Positions 1 to 5,869 of a stretch of 7,063 bases of DNA are shown here, piece by piece. The DNA lies in the NCBI GenBank assembly GCA_947460525.1, contig CANHIV010000047.1, positions 1 through 7,063 of the forward strand, in the 5' to 3' direction. The position numbers and the translations under genes were made by a program. The notes beneath the pieces were generated by a model that searched no databases, was not told the origin of the DNA, and saw only the letters and a list, made by a program, of their open reading frames with translations. This DNA comes from Flavobacteriales bacterium. Its GTDB lineage: Bacteria > Bacteroidota > Bacteroidia > Flavobacteriales_D > Sanyastnellaceae. How positions within the stretch are numbered: position 1 is the first letter of the stretch; each line of letters starts with the position of its first letter.

Positions 1-36
1 AATAAAATGGTTCCGCAACTGATGCAAAGACTATAA
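1..36 (+). CDS. tgt: C-terminal end of an upstream gene, probably queuine tRNA-ribosyltransferase (partial)
   Basis: Frame 1 is open from the window edge to a TAA at 34-36 and encodes NKMVPQLMQRL. This tail resembles the basic, hydrophobic C-terminus I associate with bacterial tRNA-guanine transglycosylases of Bacteroidota (pattern WK..MV..L..RL). In this phylum tgt commonly lies just upstream of an LptF/LptG permease gene, as here. Tgt exchanges guanine for the queuosine precursor preQ1 at position 34 of tRNAs with GUN anticodons. Only 11 residues are visible and no catalytic residue is in view, so the identity rests mainly on gene order. The stop lies 16 bases before the permease start, suggesting co-transcription. 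Confidence 0.5.
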   Translation, partial: NKMVPQLMQRL

Positions 37-52
37 TTTAGAAGACTTAGAA

Positions 53-1132
53 ATGGGAACTTTAGACAAATTCATCATCAAGAAATTCGTGAGCAATTTT
101 GTGTTCATGATTGGTGCGTTTGTTATCATTTCTGTCATTTTTGATTTGAGTGAAAACATTGATGATTTCCTTCAATCGGATGCTACATTTTGGCAAATCA
201 TCACCCAATACTATTTGAATTTCTGTTTCTACTTTGGGAATTTGTTGAGTTCATTCATCGTTTTCTTGACCGTCATTTGGTTCACGAGCAAACTGGCGCA
301 ACAATCTGAAATGATTGCCATATTAAGTGGTGGCATATCATACAAAAGAATCTTGCGACCCTACTTGATGTTTGCCTCTTTTATGGCTTTTGTATCCCTT
401 CTGCTCAGTCATTTTATTGTTCCTTGGGCCAATACCACCAAGTATGATTTTGAATTGAAATACATTAAAAAGGCCCTAACCGTATCTCAAACCAATCTGC
501 ACAGGGAAGTAGCACCGGGAACTTTGGCGCATTTCTATAGAGTAAATGCCGCTACCAGTTCAGGTTCTCAATTTTCTTTGGAGCAATGGAACAGCAGAAA
601 ATTGATCCAAAAAATCACCGCTCACGGGGCTTCTTCTCAGCCCAATTCCAATCAATGGAAAATTGAGAGAGCCCTGATTCGATCTTGGGACCAAAATGGA
701 AATGAACATCTTATTTTCAAACAACAATTGGATACGGTCTTGCCAATGACCATTGAAGATTTTGCATTACGCGCAGAAATAATGAGTGCAATGGATTCTC
801 CTGCTTTGATGGAATTCATAGAAGAACAACGCTTGAGTGGGTCGGGGAGAGTAAAGGAGTTTGAAGTTGAATTGCACTCCAGAACCTCCAATGCATTTGC
901 CATTATCATTCTTACATTAATCGGGGTTACCATAGCCTCACGAAAGATTAGAGGAGGGACAGGAGTCCATTTATTGCTCGCGGTAGTACTTGGATTTGTC
1001 TATGTTTTTATTTCTAAGGTTACAGCCGTTTCTGCAGTAACAGTGGGTGTTCCAGTAGTGATTGCCGTTTGGATCCCCAATTTCTTTTTTATGATATTGT
1101 CCGCTTTTTTGTATCAGAAAGCACAAAAATAG
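53..1132 (+). CDS. LptF/LptG (YjgP/YjgQ) family permease
   Basis: This 359-residue inner-membrane protein is about the usual length for LptF/LptG. These proteins form the transmembrane part of the LptB2FG ABC transporter, which extracts lipopolysaccharide from the inner membrane and passes it to the periplasmic bridge. The expected layout is visible: hydrophobic spans near residues 10-30, 58-80 and 102-124, a soluble periplasmic region (about 125-275, the beta-jellyroll position), then three more spans near 280-297, 304-322 and 330-355. The stretch HSRTSNAFAIIILTLIGV and the following SRKIRGGTG match the conserved fourth-helix region. The start at 53 gives a short cytoplasmic MGTLDKFIIKKF, typical of the family, and lies 16 bases after the preceding stop with no promoter visible between them. 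Whether it is the F or the G subunit cannot be settled from this window, so no symbol is given. Confidence 0.9.
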   Translation: MGTLDKFIIKKFVSNFVFMIGAFVIISVIFDLSENIDDFLQSDATFWQIITQYYLNFCFYFGNLLSSFIVFLTVIWFTSKLAQQSEMIAILSGGISYKRILRPYLMFASFMAFVSLLLSHFIVPWANTTKYDFELKYIKKALTVSQTNLHREVAPGTLAHFYRVNAATSSGSQFSLEQWNSRKLIQKITAHGASSQPNSNQWKIERALIRSWDQNGNEHLIFKQQLDTVLPMTIEDFALRAEIMSAMDSPALMEFIEEQRLSGSGRVKEFEVELHSRTSNAFAIIILTLIGVTIASRKIRGGTGVHLLLAVVLGFVYVFISKVTAVSAVTVGVPVVIAVWIPNFFFMILSAFLYQKAQK

Positions 1133-1171
1133 TTTGTAAATCAAGTTTTTTTTTACCTTACGCCCAGAAAC

Positions 1172-1203
1172 AACAAAGCCCGGACGTTTCCGGACTTTGT
1201 TTT
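1172..1203. terminator. Hairpin terminator between convergent genes, possibly bidirectional
   Basis: The arms AACAAAGCCCGGA (1172-1184) and TCCGGACTTTGTT (1189-1201) enclose the 4-base loop CGTT and are followed by TT at 1202-1203. The 13-base stem has one imperfect position: C opposite A in the + strand RNA, but a U-G wobble in the - strand RNA, so the hairpin is better paired when read leftward. Both exits are U-rich, though neither has a long perfect U run. It would end lptF/G transcription on the + strand. On the - strand it would end the secreted hydrolase mRNA or the small candidate transcript at 1204-1265. Confidence 0.8.
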
Positions 1204-1265
1204 ACCTTAACTAAAAGACTCATTTAAACCTATGAAATTTACCCAAGAATGGGTGAGTCATTCGG
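1204..1265 (-). ncRNA. Candidate small transcript (RNA or 13-codon micro-ORF)
   Basis: On the - strand, a TAnnTTTG-type box at 1269-1276 would start RNA near 1265. The RNA would contain helix GACTC/GAGTC (1255-1259 with 1217-1221) enclosing a second helix ACCCA/TGGGT (1241-1245 with 1250-1254, 4-base loop), then run into the hairpin at 1172-1203, which is fully paired only on this strand. A 13-codon frame (MTHPFLGKFHRFK) runs from 1261 to a TGA at 1220, four bases from the predicted start. The whole unit would be under 100 bases including the terminator. It could be a small RNA, a leader-like peptide, or just the 3' UTR of the gene at 1333-2586. No known RNA family was recognised, and expression is inferred only. 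Confidence 0.3.
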
Positions 1266-1268
1266 CGG

Positions 1269-1276
1269 CAAAAGTA
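1269..1276 (-). promoter_or_regulatory. Possible -7 box TACTTTTG of a leftward promoter
   Basis: Read on the - strand, 1276-1269 is TACTTTTG followed by CCGCCG. This fits the Bacteroidota primary-sigma -7 consensus TAnnTTTG. The -33 region is only approximate (TTAG 18 bases upstream instead of TTTG). It points away from the gene at 1333-2586 and toward the hairpin at 1172-1203, so it cannot serve either large neighbouring gene. Confidence 0.4.
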
Positions 1277-1332
1277 CTTTCTTCATTTGCATTTCTAAGG
1301 TTTTATTTTGTTAATTTATCGACGTCTTTACG

Positions 1333-2586
1333 TTAATAATATATTTTAATTCCGGGAAAATACGCACCTCTCAACTGAACAAAATACATACCGCGCGATT
1401 TGTCTTTTAAATCAATTGTCATTTTTTCAGCGCCACTTATCCAATTCCATTGATCAATCATCTGTCCAGTGGAATTCATCAAAACAACACTATCAACACT
1501 TGATCCGTTGGGGTAAATTTCAAATTGACTTTCACCTATTCGATTGAACTTGGGTTGCTCTTGAACATTCACAATTCCTGTTGTGGGCTCAATCCAAACT
1601 TCCCAATATTGACTATAATATTCACCGCATTGATAGGCAACCAATGTTACGCCATATAAACCTGGCATTGAGAAGGTGTGATTCAAATCGGTACCAAAAT
1701 ATGCTTCGCCATTATTCAAGTACCATGTGATGGAGTCACAATCCACGCAATCAATATGTCCAATAACCGACTGATCTACGGTATCAATAACAGCAGTTGG
1801 ATTAAAATCAAAATCACCAATATTCCATTCTGTGAGATCATTGATCACCACATTGTTCACGGCTTCTTTTGCAGCTAAAACTTCTGCATTGCTTAATCCT
1901 GCAGTAAAAGTAACCGCATCAGGACTTAGCCTAAAAATGGTCGAATAAAAACTTAAAGCAGCCACATAACTTCCGAATAATGAAGGATGAGACTGATCCG
2001 CATTGTATAAATTCAAATTGGGGTAATTGTTTCGAATGTATCTCCAACAAGCACCAACAGGAGAAACAAGAGCATCGTTGGCATCGGCCATCATCTGATA
2101 TCGAAGTCTTAACAAGCTATCCATTCCTTCATAAGTGCAGACAGGTGGCCAATTGGGGCAATTGCTCGCATCACCATTCTGCCTTCCCCAGGTTTGATAA
2201 AAAACAGTTTCACTGCATGGAGAATATTTGACAATGCTATCATTCAATCTTGCGGCATAAGGAAAGCAATCTGTTTCTACTTGAGAAAGCGGAAAGGAGG
2301 GCATTTGACTTTGCTCTTGCAATACGACAAAATTCCAATTGCCTTGTTGAATGTATCCAGTAGTTATGACATTGGTCAAATGCTGATTAAATGTGTAACC
2401 TCCTGGGTTGTTGCTAAGGACAAAAGTAGATATATTTGTACTATTGGCGCATTGCTGGAACAAAGAGGGCAGATTATTGACACCCGTATAACTGTTACCA
2501 ATAAATAAAACCCGTGTGGTGTCATTTTGCCCATGAGCGATGAGCACTATAAAACACACGAAAAACAAAGTTGAAATTTTTTTCAT
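1333..2586 (-). CDS. Secreted SGNH-hydrolase-like protein with PKD-like domain and T9SS sorting domain
   Basis: This 417-residue protein has four parts. A signal peptide (MKKISTLFFVCFIVLIAHGQ) is followed by an SGNH/DUF4886-like domain (about 25-250), with a nucleophile block VLFIGNSYTG (Ser32 in GNS, replacing GDS), a VVLQEQS block and a terminal DQSHPS block (Asp197, His200). Next is a PKD-like beta-sandwich (about 260-335). The end (about 354-417; FEIYPN, NSTGQ, RGMYFVQLRG) matches the type A sorting domain of the Por/T9SS system, so the protein should cross the outer membrane and be surface-attached or released. SGNH enzymes hydrolyse esters; the substrate here is unknown. A GTG at 2592 would add two residues, but it overlaps a TATATTTG promoter box, so I chose the ATG at 2586. 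The gene is convergent with lptF/G and divergent from the operon starting at 2605. Confidence 0.85.
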   Translation of the reverse strand: MKKISTLFFVCFIVLIAHGQNDTTRVLFIGNSYTGVNNLPSLFQQCANSTNISTFVLSNNPGGYTFNQHLTNVITTGYIQQGNWNFVVLQEQSQMPSFPLSQVETDCFPYAARLNDSIVKYSPCSETVFYQTWGRQNGDASNCPNWPPVCTYEGMDSLLRLRYQMMADANDALVSPVGACWRYIRNNYPNLNLYNADQSHPSLFGSYVAALSFYSTIFRLSPDAVTFTAGLSNAEVLAAKEAVNNVVINDLTEWNIGDFDFNPTAVIDTVDQSVIGHIDCVDCDSITWYLNNGEAYFGTDLNHTFSMPGLYGVTLVAYQCGEYYSQYWEVWIEPTTGIVNVQEQPKFNRIGESQFEIYPNGSSVDSVVLMNSTGQMIDQWNWISGAEKMTIDLKDKSRGMYFVQLRGAYFPGIKIYY

Positions 2587-2591
2587 AACCA

Positions 2592-2599
2592 CAAATATA
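2592..2599 (-). promoter_or_regulatory. -7 box TATATTTG for the secreted hydrolase gene
   Basis: The - strand reads TATATTTG from 2599 to 2592, an exact match to the Bacteroidota TAnnTTTG element. If the box spans about -11 to -4, RNA starts near 2588, leaving only about two bases before the ATG at 2586. No good TTTG is present at the -33 position, where a T-rich run occurs instead. The box sits inside the 18-base gap separating this gene from the divergent start at 2605. Confidence 0.5.
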
Positions 2600-2604
2600 A
2601 GAAG

Positions 2605-3033
2605 ATGCTAAAAAAAATTGTTCTATTCCTTGTTATTGGTTTGGCTGTAGGGCTAGCCATAGGATTGTATTTGTACAACAAGCCGCACGATACTGCAGCA
2701 GATATTGAAATTTTCGAGGAAATTTCAGCGCATGATTTGTATGCCAAGTTTTCAATGGATCAAAAAAATGCACTCGCCACCTATTTAAATAAAAATCTTT
2801 TGGTAACTGGGAATCTCGAGTCTTTTGTTCAAGATTCATCTGGAACAAAATGGACGCTATCCACGCAATCAGATGATTTGGGAGTTGTAACCGTAACTTT
2901 TGCAGAGCCATTGAATCAAAAGCCAACACTGAATCAATCGGTCAAAGTCCAAGGACTATGCGCTGGATTTTTAGAAGGGGATGAGCTCCTAGGTGGAGAG
3001 ATCCAACTGAACCAAGCCGTGGTGGCACAATAA
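2605..3033 (+). CDS. Membrane-anchored OB-fold protein (tRNA_anti-like family)
   Basis: This 142-residue protein has an N-terminal hydrophobic segment (about residues 4-24, after MLKK) that should act as an uncleaved anchor or signal, then a small soluble domain. The domain starts with ISAHDLYAKFSMDQKNA, then shows alternating strands: KNLLVTGNLESF, WTLSTQ, VVTVTF, QSVKVQGLCAGF and a final ELLGGEIQLNQAVV. This pattern resembles the Bacteroidota OB-fold family catalogued as tRNA_anti-like (PF12869). Despite that name, members are usually exported and have no shown tRNA role. No cysteine lipobox is present. It is the first gene of a probable three-gene operon, 27 bases before yceI. The start is preceded by AAGAAG, possibly a weak ribosome site. 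Its promoter must overlap the 5' end of the opposite gene. Function is unknown; the fold assignment is from pattern only. Confidence 0.7.
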   Translation: MLKKIVLFLVIGLAVGLAIGLYLYNKPHDTAADIEIFEEISAHDLYAKFSMDQKNALATYLNKNLLVTGNLESFVQDSSGTKWTLSTQSDDLGVVTVTFAEPLNQKPTLNQSVKVQGLCAGFLEGDELLGGEIQLNQAVVAQ

Positions 3034-3060
3034 TTGAAAATTAATTTTTAAATAAATACC

Positions 3061-3612
3061 ATGAAAAAAATCATTCTATCCATTGCCTTGTTAGCCTCTG
3101 TATCTGCTACTCAAGCTCAAAAGTATTTTACCCGTAATGGACACTTGGGATTTTTCTCAAAAACCAATATGGAGGACATCAAAGCCAACAATGAAAGTGT
3201 TACTTACATTGTAGATTGGACTTCCGGAGAAATTCAAATTTCGGCCTTACAAACCAATTTCAAATTTGAAAAAGCTTTGATGCAAGAACATTACAATGAA
3301 AACTATGTTGAAAGCACCAAATTCCCAAAAGCTACCTTCAAAGGGAAAATTGAGAACGTAAATGCCATCAACATCAAAAAAGATGGAACCTATACAGCCA
3401 ATGTTTCAGGTTCTTTAGAAATCCACGGGGTATCTAAAAACTACACCACAAAGGCTACTTTTAAAGTGAGTGGCGGACATGTTGTAGCGGAAACCAAATT
3501 CAATGTGAAATGTGCGGATCACAACATTAAAATTGAAGCCAATTTGAAAAACAACATCTCAGAAAGCATTGAGATAACTGCCAAAGCTGACCTTACCGAA
3601 TTAAAGAAATAA
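3061..3612 (+). CDS. YceI family periplasmic protein
   Basis: This 183-residue protein has a clear cleavable signal peptide (MKKIILSIALLASVSATQAQ) followed by a YceI domain spanning almost all of the rest. Family features are visible: an early GHLGFFSKTNMEDIKA strand region, VDWTSGEIQISALQTNF, the MQEHYNENYVESTKFPKATF segment typical of Bacteroidota members, and the SGSLEIHGVSKNYTTKATF stretch (usually G.LTI.G..K). YceI proteins form lipocalin-like barrels that bind long isoprenoid or similar lipids in the periplasm. The ligand and role here are not known. It lies 27 bases after the OB-fold gene and a single base before the DUF5777 gene, so all three are probably one transcript. The spacer 3034-3060 is AT-rich without a convincing ribosome site, as is common in this phylum. 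Confidence 0.9.
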   Translation: MKKIILSIALLASVSATQAQKYFTRNGHLGFFSKTNMEDIKANNESVTYIVDWTSGEIQISALQTNFKFEKALMQEHYNENYVESTKFPKATFKGKIENVNAINIKKDGTYTANVSGSLEIHGVSKNYTTKATFKVSGGHVVAETKFNVKCADHNIKIEANLKNNISESIEITAKADLTELKK

Positions 3613-3613
3613 A

Positions 3614-4516
3614 ATGAAATTTAAACACTTTGCACTGACAGCGCTTCTATTTCAAAGTTGCTGGGCTTGGTCACAAACCGATACAACCTCAGATCTACTT
3701 AGCCTGTTGGGAGAAGAAGATCCCATTATTTATTCTACAGCAACATTTAAATCGACACGTGTCATCAATGGCCAATCCATTGAAAATGTTGCCGGTGGAG
3801 TAATGGACTTTAGAATTAGTCACCGATTTGGGACATTAAATTCAGGTATACATAAATTTTATGGACTGGACATGGCTTCCATGCGATTGGCTTTGGAATA
3901 TGGCATTACCGACAATTGGATGGTGGGATTAGGTCGTTCCAATGTCAACGAAGAAGTAGATGGTTTTACCAAAATCAGAATATTAAAACAAGTAGAATCG
4001 GGTCCCAAAAAAATGCCGGTTTCACTTTCTTATTTTGGTTCAATGGTGATGCGAGGTACAGCATGGGCAGATCCAACAAGAGACAACTTCTTTACCTCAC
4101 GTTTGTTCTTTTGCAATCAATTGTTGTTGGCGAAAAAAGTAGATGATAAGCTTTCGCTGCAATTGACTCCTACACACGTGCATCGCAATCTGGTAGCCAC
4201 TTCAGATATCCCACATGATGTTTTTGCTCTTGGTGTAGGTGGGAGATACAAGGTGTCGAGAAGATTGGCGGTAAATGCCGAATACTTCAAACTATTAAAA
4301 GACAATATTCCTGGAGCTACCAATAGCTTGAGTGTTGGTGTTGATATAGAAACCGGCGGACACGTTTTTCAATTGCATCTGACCAACGGATCATCGATGA
4401 ATGAAAAAGGTTTTATTACAGAAACAACAGGCAATTGGAACAAAGGTGATATTCAATTTGGATTTAATATATCACGGGTATTTACAGTGAAGAAACCAAA
4501 AGGTTTTCAAGAATAA
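3614..4516 (+). CDS. DUF5777 family putative outer-membrane beta-barrel protein
   Basis: This 300-residue protein has a signal peptide (about residues 1-21, ending near AWSQ). The body matches the DUF5777 family as I know it: the opening ATFKSTRVINGQSIENV, then GGVMDFRISHRFGTLNSG, the FYGLDMASMRLALEYGITDN segment, and WMVGLGRSNVNEEVDGFTKI. Many short amphipathic strands (PVSLSYFGSMVMRG, KLSLQLTPTHVHRN, VFQLHLTNGSSMNE) fit a beta-barrel. The C-terminus IQFGFNISRVFTVKK has the aromatic, alternating look of an outer-membrane final strand, followed by a short tail. It starts one base after the yceI stop (translational coupling likely) and ends just before a strong terminator. DUF5777 genes are, to my knowledge, often found beside yceI in Bacteroidota. 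No biochemical function is known to me. Confidence 0.8.
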   Translation: MKFKHFALTALLFQSCWAWSQTDTTSDLLSLLGEEDPIIYSTATFKSTRVINGQSIENVAGGVMDFRISHRFGTLNSGIHKFYGLDMASMRLALEYGITDNWMVGLGRSNVNEEVDGFTKIRILKQVESGPKKMPVSLSYFGSMVMRGTAWADPTRDNFFTSRLFFCNQLLLAKKVDDKLSLQLTPTHVHRNLVATSDIPHDVFALGVGGRYKVSRRLAVNAEYFKLLKDNIPGATNSLSVGVDIETGGHVFQLHLTNGSSMNEKGFITETTGNWNKGDIQFGFNISRVFTVKKPKGFQE

Positions 4517-4541
4517 AAAAAAGCGCCACAGGCGCTTTTTT
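4517..4541. terminator. Bidirectional intrinsic terminator
   Basis: AAAAAAGCGCC (4517-4527), loop ACA, GGCGCTTTTTT (4531-4541) form a perfect 11-base-pair stem whose A and T arms give a U tract in both directions. It starts at the base after the DUF5777 stop and lies 20 bases past the stop of the convergent 45-residue gene, so it can end both transcripts. Confidence 0.92.
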
Positions 4542-4561
4542 CTTTCAATATCTTTATTCAA

Positions 4562-4699
4562 TCAACGTTCAGACCATTCAATCAAAAAGTAAATAATGGT
4601 AACCGTAATAGCCAACAACATAATGGCCAAGGTTACTGGTCCGCCAATCTCATTTTGTTGAGCTTCTGAATGCCCGTGATGTTCTTCGTGATGTCCCAT
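4562..4699 (-). CDS. Small His-rich single-span membrane protein (45 residues)
   Basis: The - strand ATG at 4699 opens a 45-codon frame ending in TGA at 4562-4564. The product starts MGHHEEHHGHSEAQQNE: five of its first ten residues are His, interleaved with acidic residues. A segment from about residues 21 to 40 (PVTLAIMLLAITVTIIYFLI) is strongly hydrophobic, and the tail is EWSER. This is the layout of a real single-pass membrane peptide. It has its own -7 box (TACATTTG, 4715-4722) and a terminator 20 bases downstream, which fills the otherwise empty gap between DUF5777 and ychF. The His/Glu cluster could bind a metal such as copper, zinc or nickel, or the protein could be an accessory subunit of a membrane complex such as a terminal oxidase; both are guesses. 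I do not recognise the family. Confidence 0.75.
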   Translation of the reverse strand: MGHHEEHHGHSEAQQNEIGGPVTLAIMLLAITVTIIYFLIEWSER

Positions 4700-4702
4700 A
4701 AT

Positions 4703-4720
4703 CATTTGTTTTTACAAATG
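4703..4720. repeat. Short inverted repeat between the small gene and ychF
   Basis: CATTTGT (4703-4709) and ACAAATG (4714-4720) are perfect inverted arms around TTTT. The right arm overlaps the leftward -7 box, and the left arm falls in the predicted short leader of the 45-residue gene, three bases before its ATG. It could be an operator or a leader hairpin, but an AT-rich seven-base arm may arise by chance. Confidence 0.3.
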
Positions 4721-4722
4721 TA
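4715..4722 (-). promoter_or_regulatory. -7 box TACATTTG for the 45-residue His-rich gene
   Basis: The - strand reads TACATTTG from 4722 to 4715, matching TAnnTTTG. RNA would start near 4711, giving a leader of about 12 bases before the ATG at 4699. No clear TTTG is seen at the -33 position. Confidence 0.5.
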
Positions 4723-4743
4723 TAAAAGTGTGGCTTGAGTCAG

Positions 4744-4751
4744 TACATTTG
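4744..4751 (+). promoter_or_regulatory. -7 box TACATTTG for ychF and downstream genes
   Basis: The + strand reads TACATTTG at 4744-4751, matching TAnnTTTG and identical to the opposing box at 4715-4722. RNA would start near 4755, leaving a 14-base leader without a Shine-Dalgarno sequence before the ATG at 4769. The -33 region lacks a clear TTTG. Confidence 0.55.
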
Positions 4752-4768
4752 CACTTCAAAATTTTACT

Positions 4769-5869
4769 ATGTCATTAAAATGCGGTATCGTTGGATTGCC
4801 CAATGTTGGAAAATCCACTCTATTTAATTGCTTGTCCAATGCCAAAGCGCAAGCTGCAAATTTTCCTTTTTGCACCATTGAACCCAATGTCGGAACGATC
4901 ACGGTTCCCGATGAGCGTTTGACACAATTGGCTGAATTAATCACTCCTGAAAGAATTGTTCCAACGACCATTGAAATCGTTGATATCGCTGGATTGGTAA
5001 AAGGAGCGAGCAAAGGAGAAGGGTTGGGAAACAAGTTCCTTTCCAATATCCGCGAAACAGATGCAATCATTCACGTATTGCGTTGCTTTGAAGATCCCAA
5101 TGTGGTCCATGTTGATGGAAGTGTTGATCCCGTTAGAGACAAAGAAATCATTGACATTGAATTGCAACTCAAAGACCTTGAGGGTGTTGAGGCACGTTTT
5201 CAAAAAGTAGCCAAAGCAGCCAAGACAGGAGATAAAGATGCCAAAAGAACTTTTGATTTTCTTTCTCGCATCAAAGAAGCTTTGGAACAAGGTAAAAGCG
5301 CTAGAGTAGTGGTTCCTGAAAATGACGACGAAGAAAAATTAATGAAGGACTTGCAACTGTTAACATCTAAACCTGTGATGTATGTATGCAATGTTGAAGA
5401 ATCTTCTGTACAATCTGGAAATGCCCATGTAGAGCGAGTGAAGGAAGCTGTAAAAGATGAAAATGCTCAAGTCATCATCATTGGCGCAGCGATCGAAGCG
5501 GATATTGCATCTTTGGAAACTTTTGAAGAAAGACAAATGTTTCTTCAAGATTTAGGTCTTGAAGAGCCGGGAGTATCAAAATTGATCAAATCGGCTTACT
5601 ACCTTTTAAACCTTCAAACTTATTTCACCGCAGGTGTAAAAGAAGTTCGTGCTTGGACCATTCACAAAGGAGATACAGCGCCGCAAGCTGCGGGCGTAAT
5701 TCACACCGACTTTGAGAAAGGATTTATCAGAGCGGAAGTCATCAAATTCAATGATTACATTCAATACAAATCAGAACCTGCAGTGAAAGAGGCCGGAAAG
5801 ATGGGGGTTGAAGGGAAGGAATATATTGTTCAGGATGGTGATATCATGCACTTCCGTTTCAATGTATAA
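4769..5869 (+). CDS. ychF: Ribosome-associated ATPase/GTPase YchF (OLA1 family)
   Basis: This 366-residue protein matches the family along its full length. It has a Walker A/G1 motif GLPNVGKST (residues 9-17), the family-typical switch stretch [12 protein letters not shown] (31-42), the G3 motif DIAGL (72-76), and NVEE (208-211) in place of NKxD. That substitution is the known reason the family prefers ATP to GTP. A helical, charged insertion runs from about 130 to 200. The C-terminal TGS-type domain begins at LQTYFTAG (about 283) and includes [20 protein letters not shown]. YchF is a cytoplasmic P-loop protein that binds ribosomes and is linked to translation and oxidative-stress responses. 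The ATG at 4769 gives the standard N-terminus [11 protein letters not shown]. It is the first gene of a likely three-gene unit, and the next gene overlaps its end. Confidence 0.97.
   Translation: MSLKCGIVGLPNVGKSTLFNCLSNAKAQAANFPFCTIEPNVGTITVPDERLTQLAELITPERIVPTTIEIVDIAGLVKGASKGEGLGNKFLSNIRETDAIIHVLRCFEDPNVVHVDGSVDPVRDKEIIDIELQLKDLEGVEARFQKVAKAAKTGDKDAKRTFDFLSRIKEALEQGKSARVVVPENDDEEKLMKDLQLLTSKPVMYVCNVEESSVQSGNAHVERVKEAVKDENAQVIIIGAAIEADIASLETFEERQMFLQDLGLEEPGVSKLIKSAYYLLNLQTYFTAGVKEVRAWTIHKGDTAPQAAGVIHTDFEKGFIRAEVIKFNDYIQYKSEPAVKEAGKMGVEGKEYIVQDGDIMHFRFNV

Noticed and set aside
1146..1154. Run of nine T after the lptF/G gene
   Set aside because: No hairpin precedes it; the real terminator signal is the hairpin at 1172-1203.
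1239..1292. 17-codon - strand frame beginning MQMKKVLLPPND
   Set aside because: Its start lies upstream of the TACTTTTG box, so it would not be on the predicted transcript, and nothing else supports it.
1678..2508. Rightward open frames opposite the secreted hydrolase gene
   Set aside because: They lie fully antisense to a well-supported gene with recognisable domains and show no domain or export signal of their own.
2522..2529. TCATTTTG as the rightward promoter of the OB-fold operon
   Set aside because: One of the two key bases (A at position 2) is missing, no -33 match is present, and it lies 75 bases from the start codon, so support is weak.
3042..3049. TAATTTTT as a separate promoter for yceI
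   Set aside because: It lacks the final G of TAnnTTTG and has no -33 element; the gene is adequately explained as part of the operon.
4937..5391. Leftward open frames opposite ychF
   Set aside because: They are antisense shadows of a highly conserved coding region and have no promoter or recognisable domain.
5808..5861. Upstream in-frame ATG for the NTF2-like gene
   Set aside because: It would add 18 residues read from inside ychF and bury an evident signal peptide that begins at the ATG at 5862.
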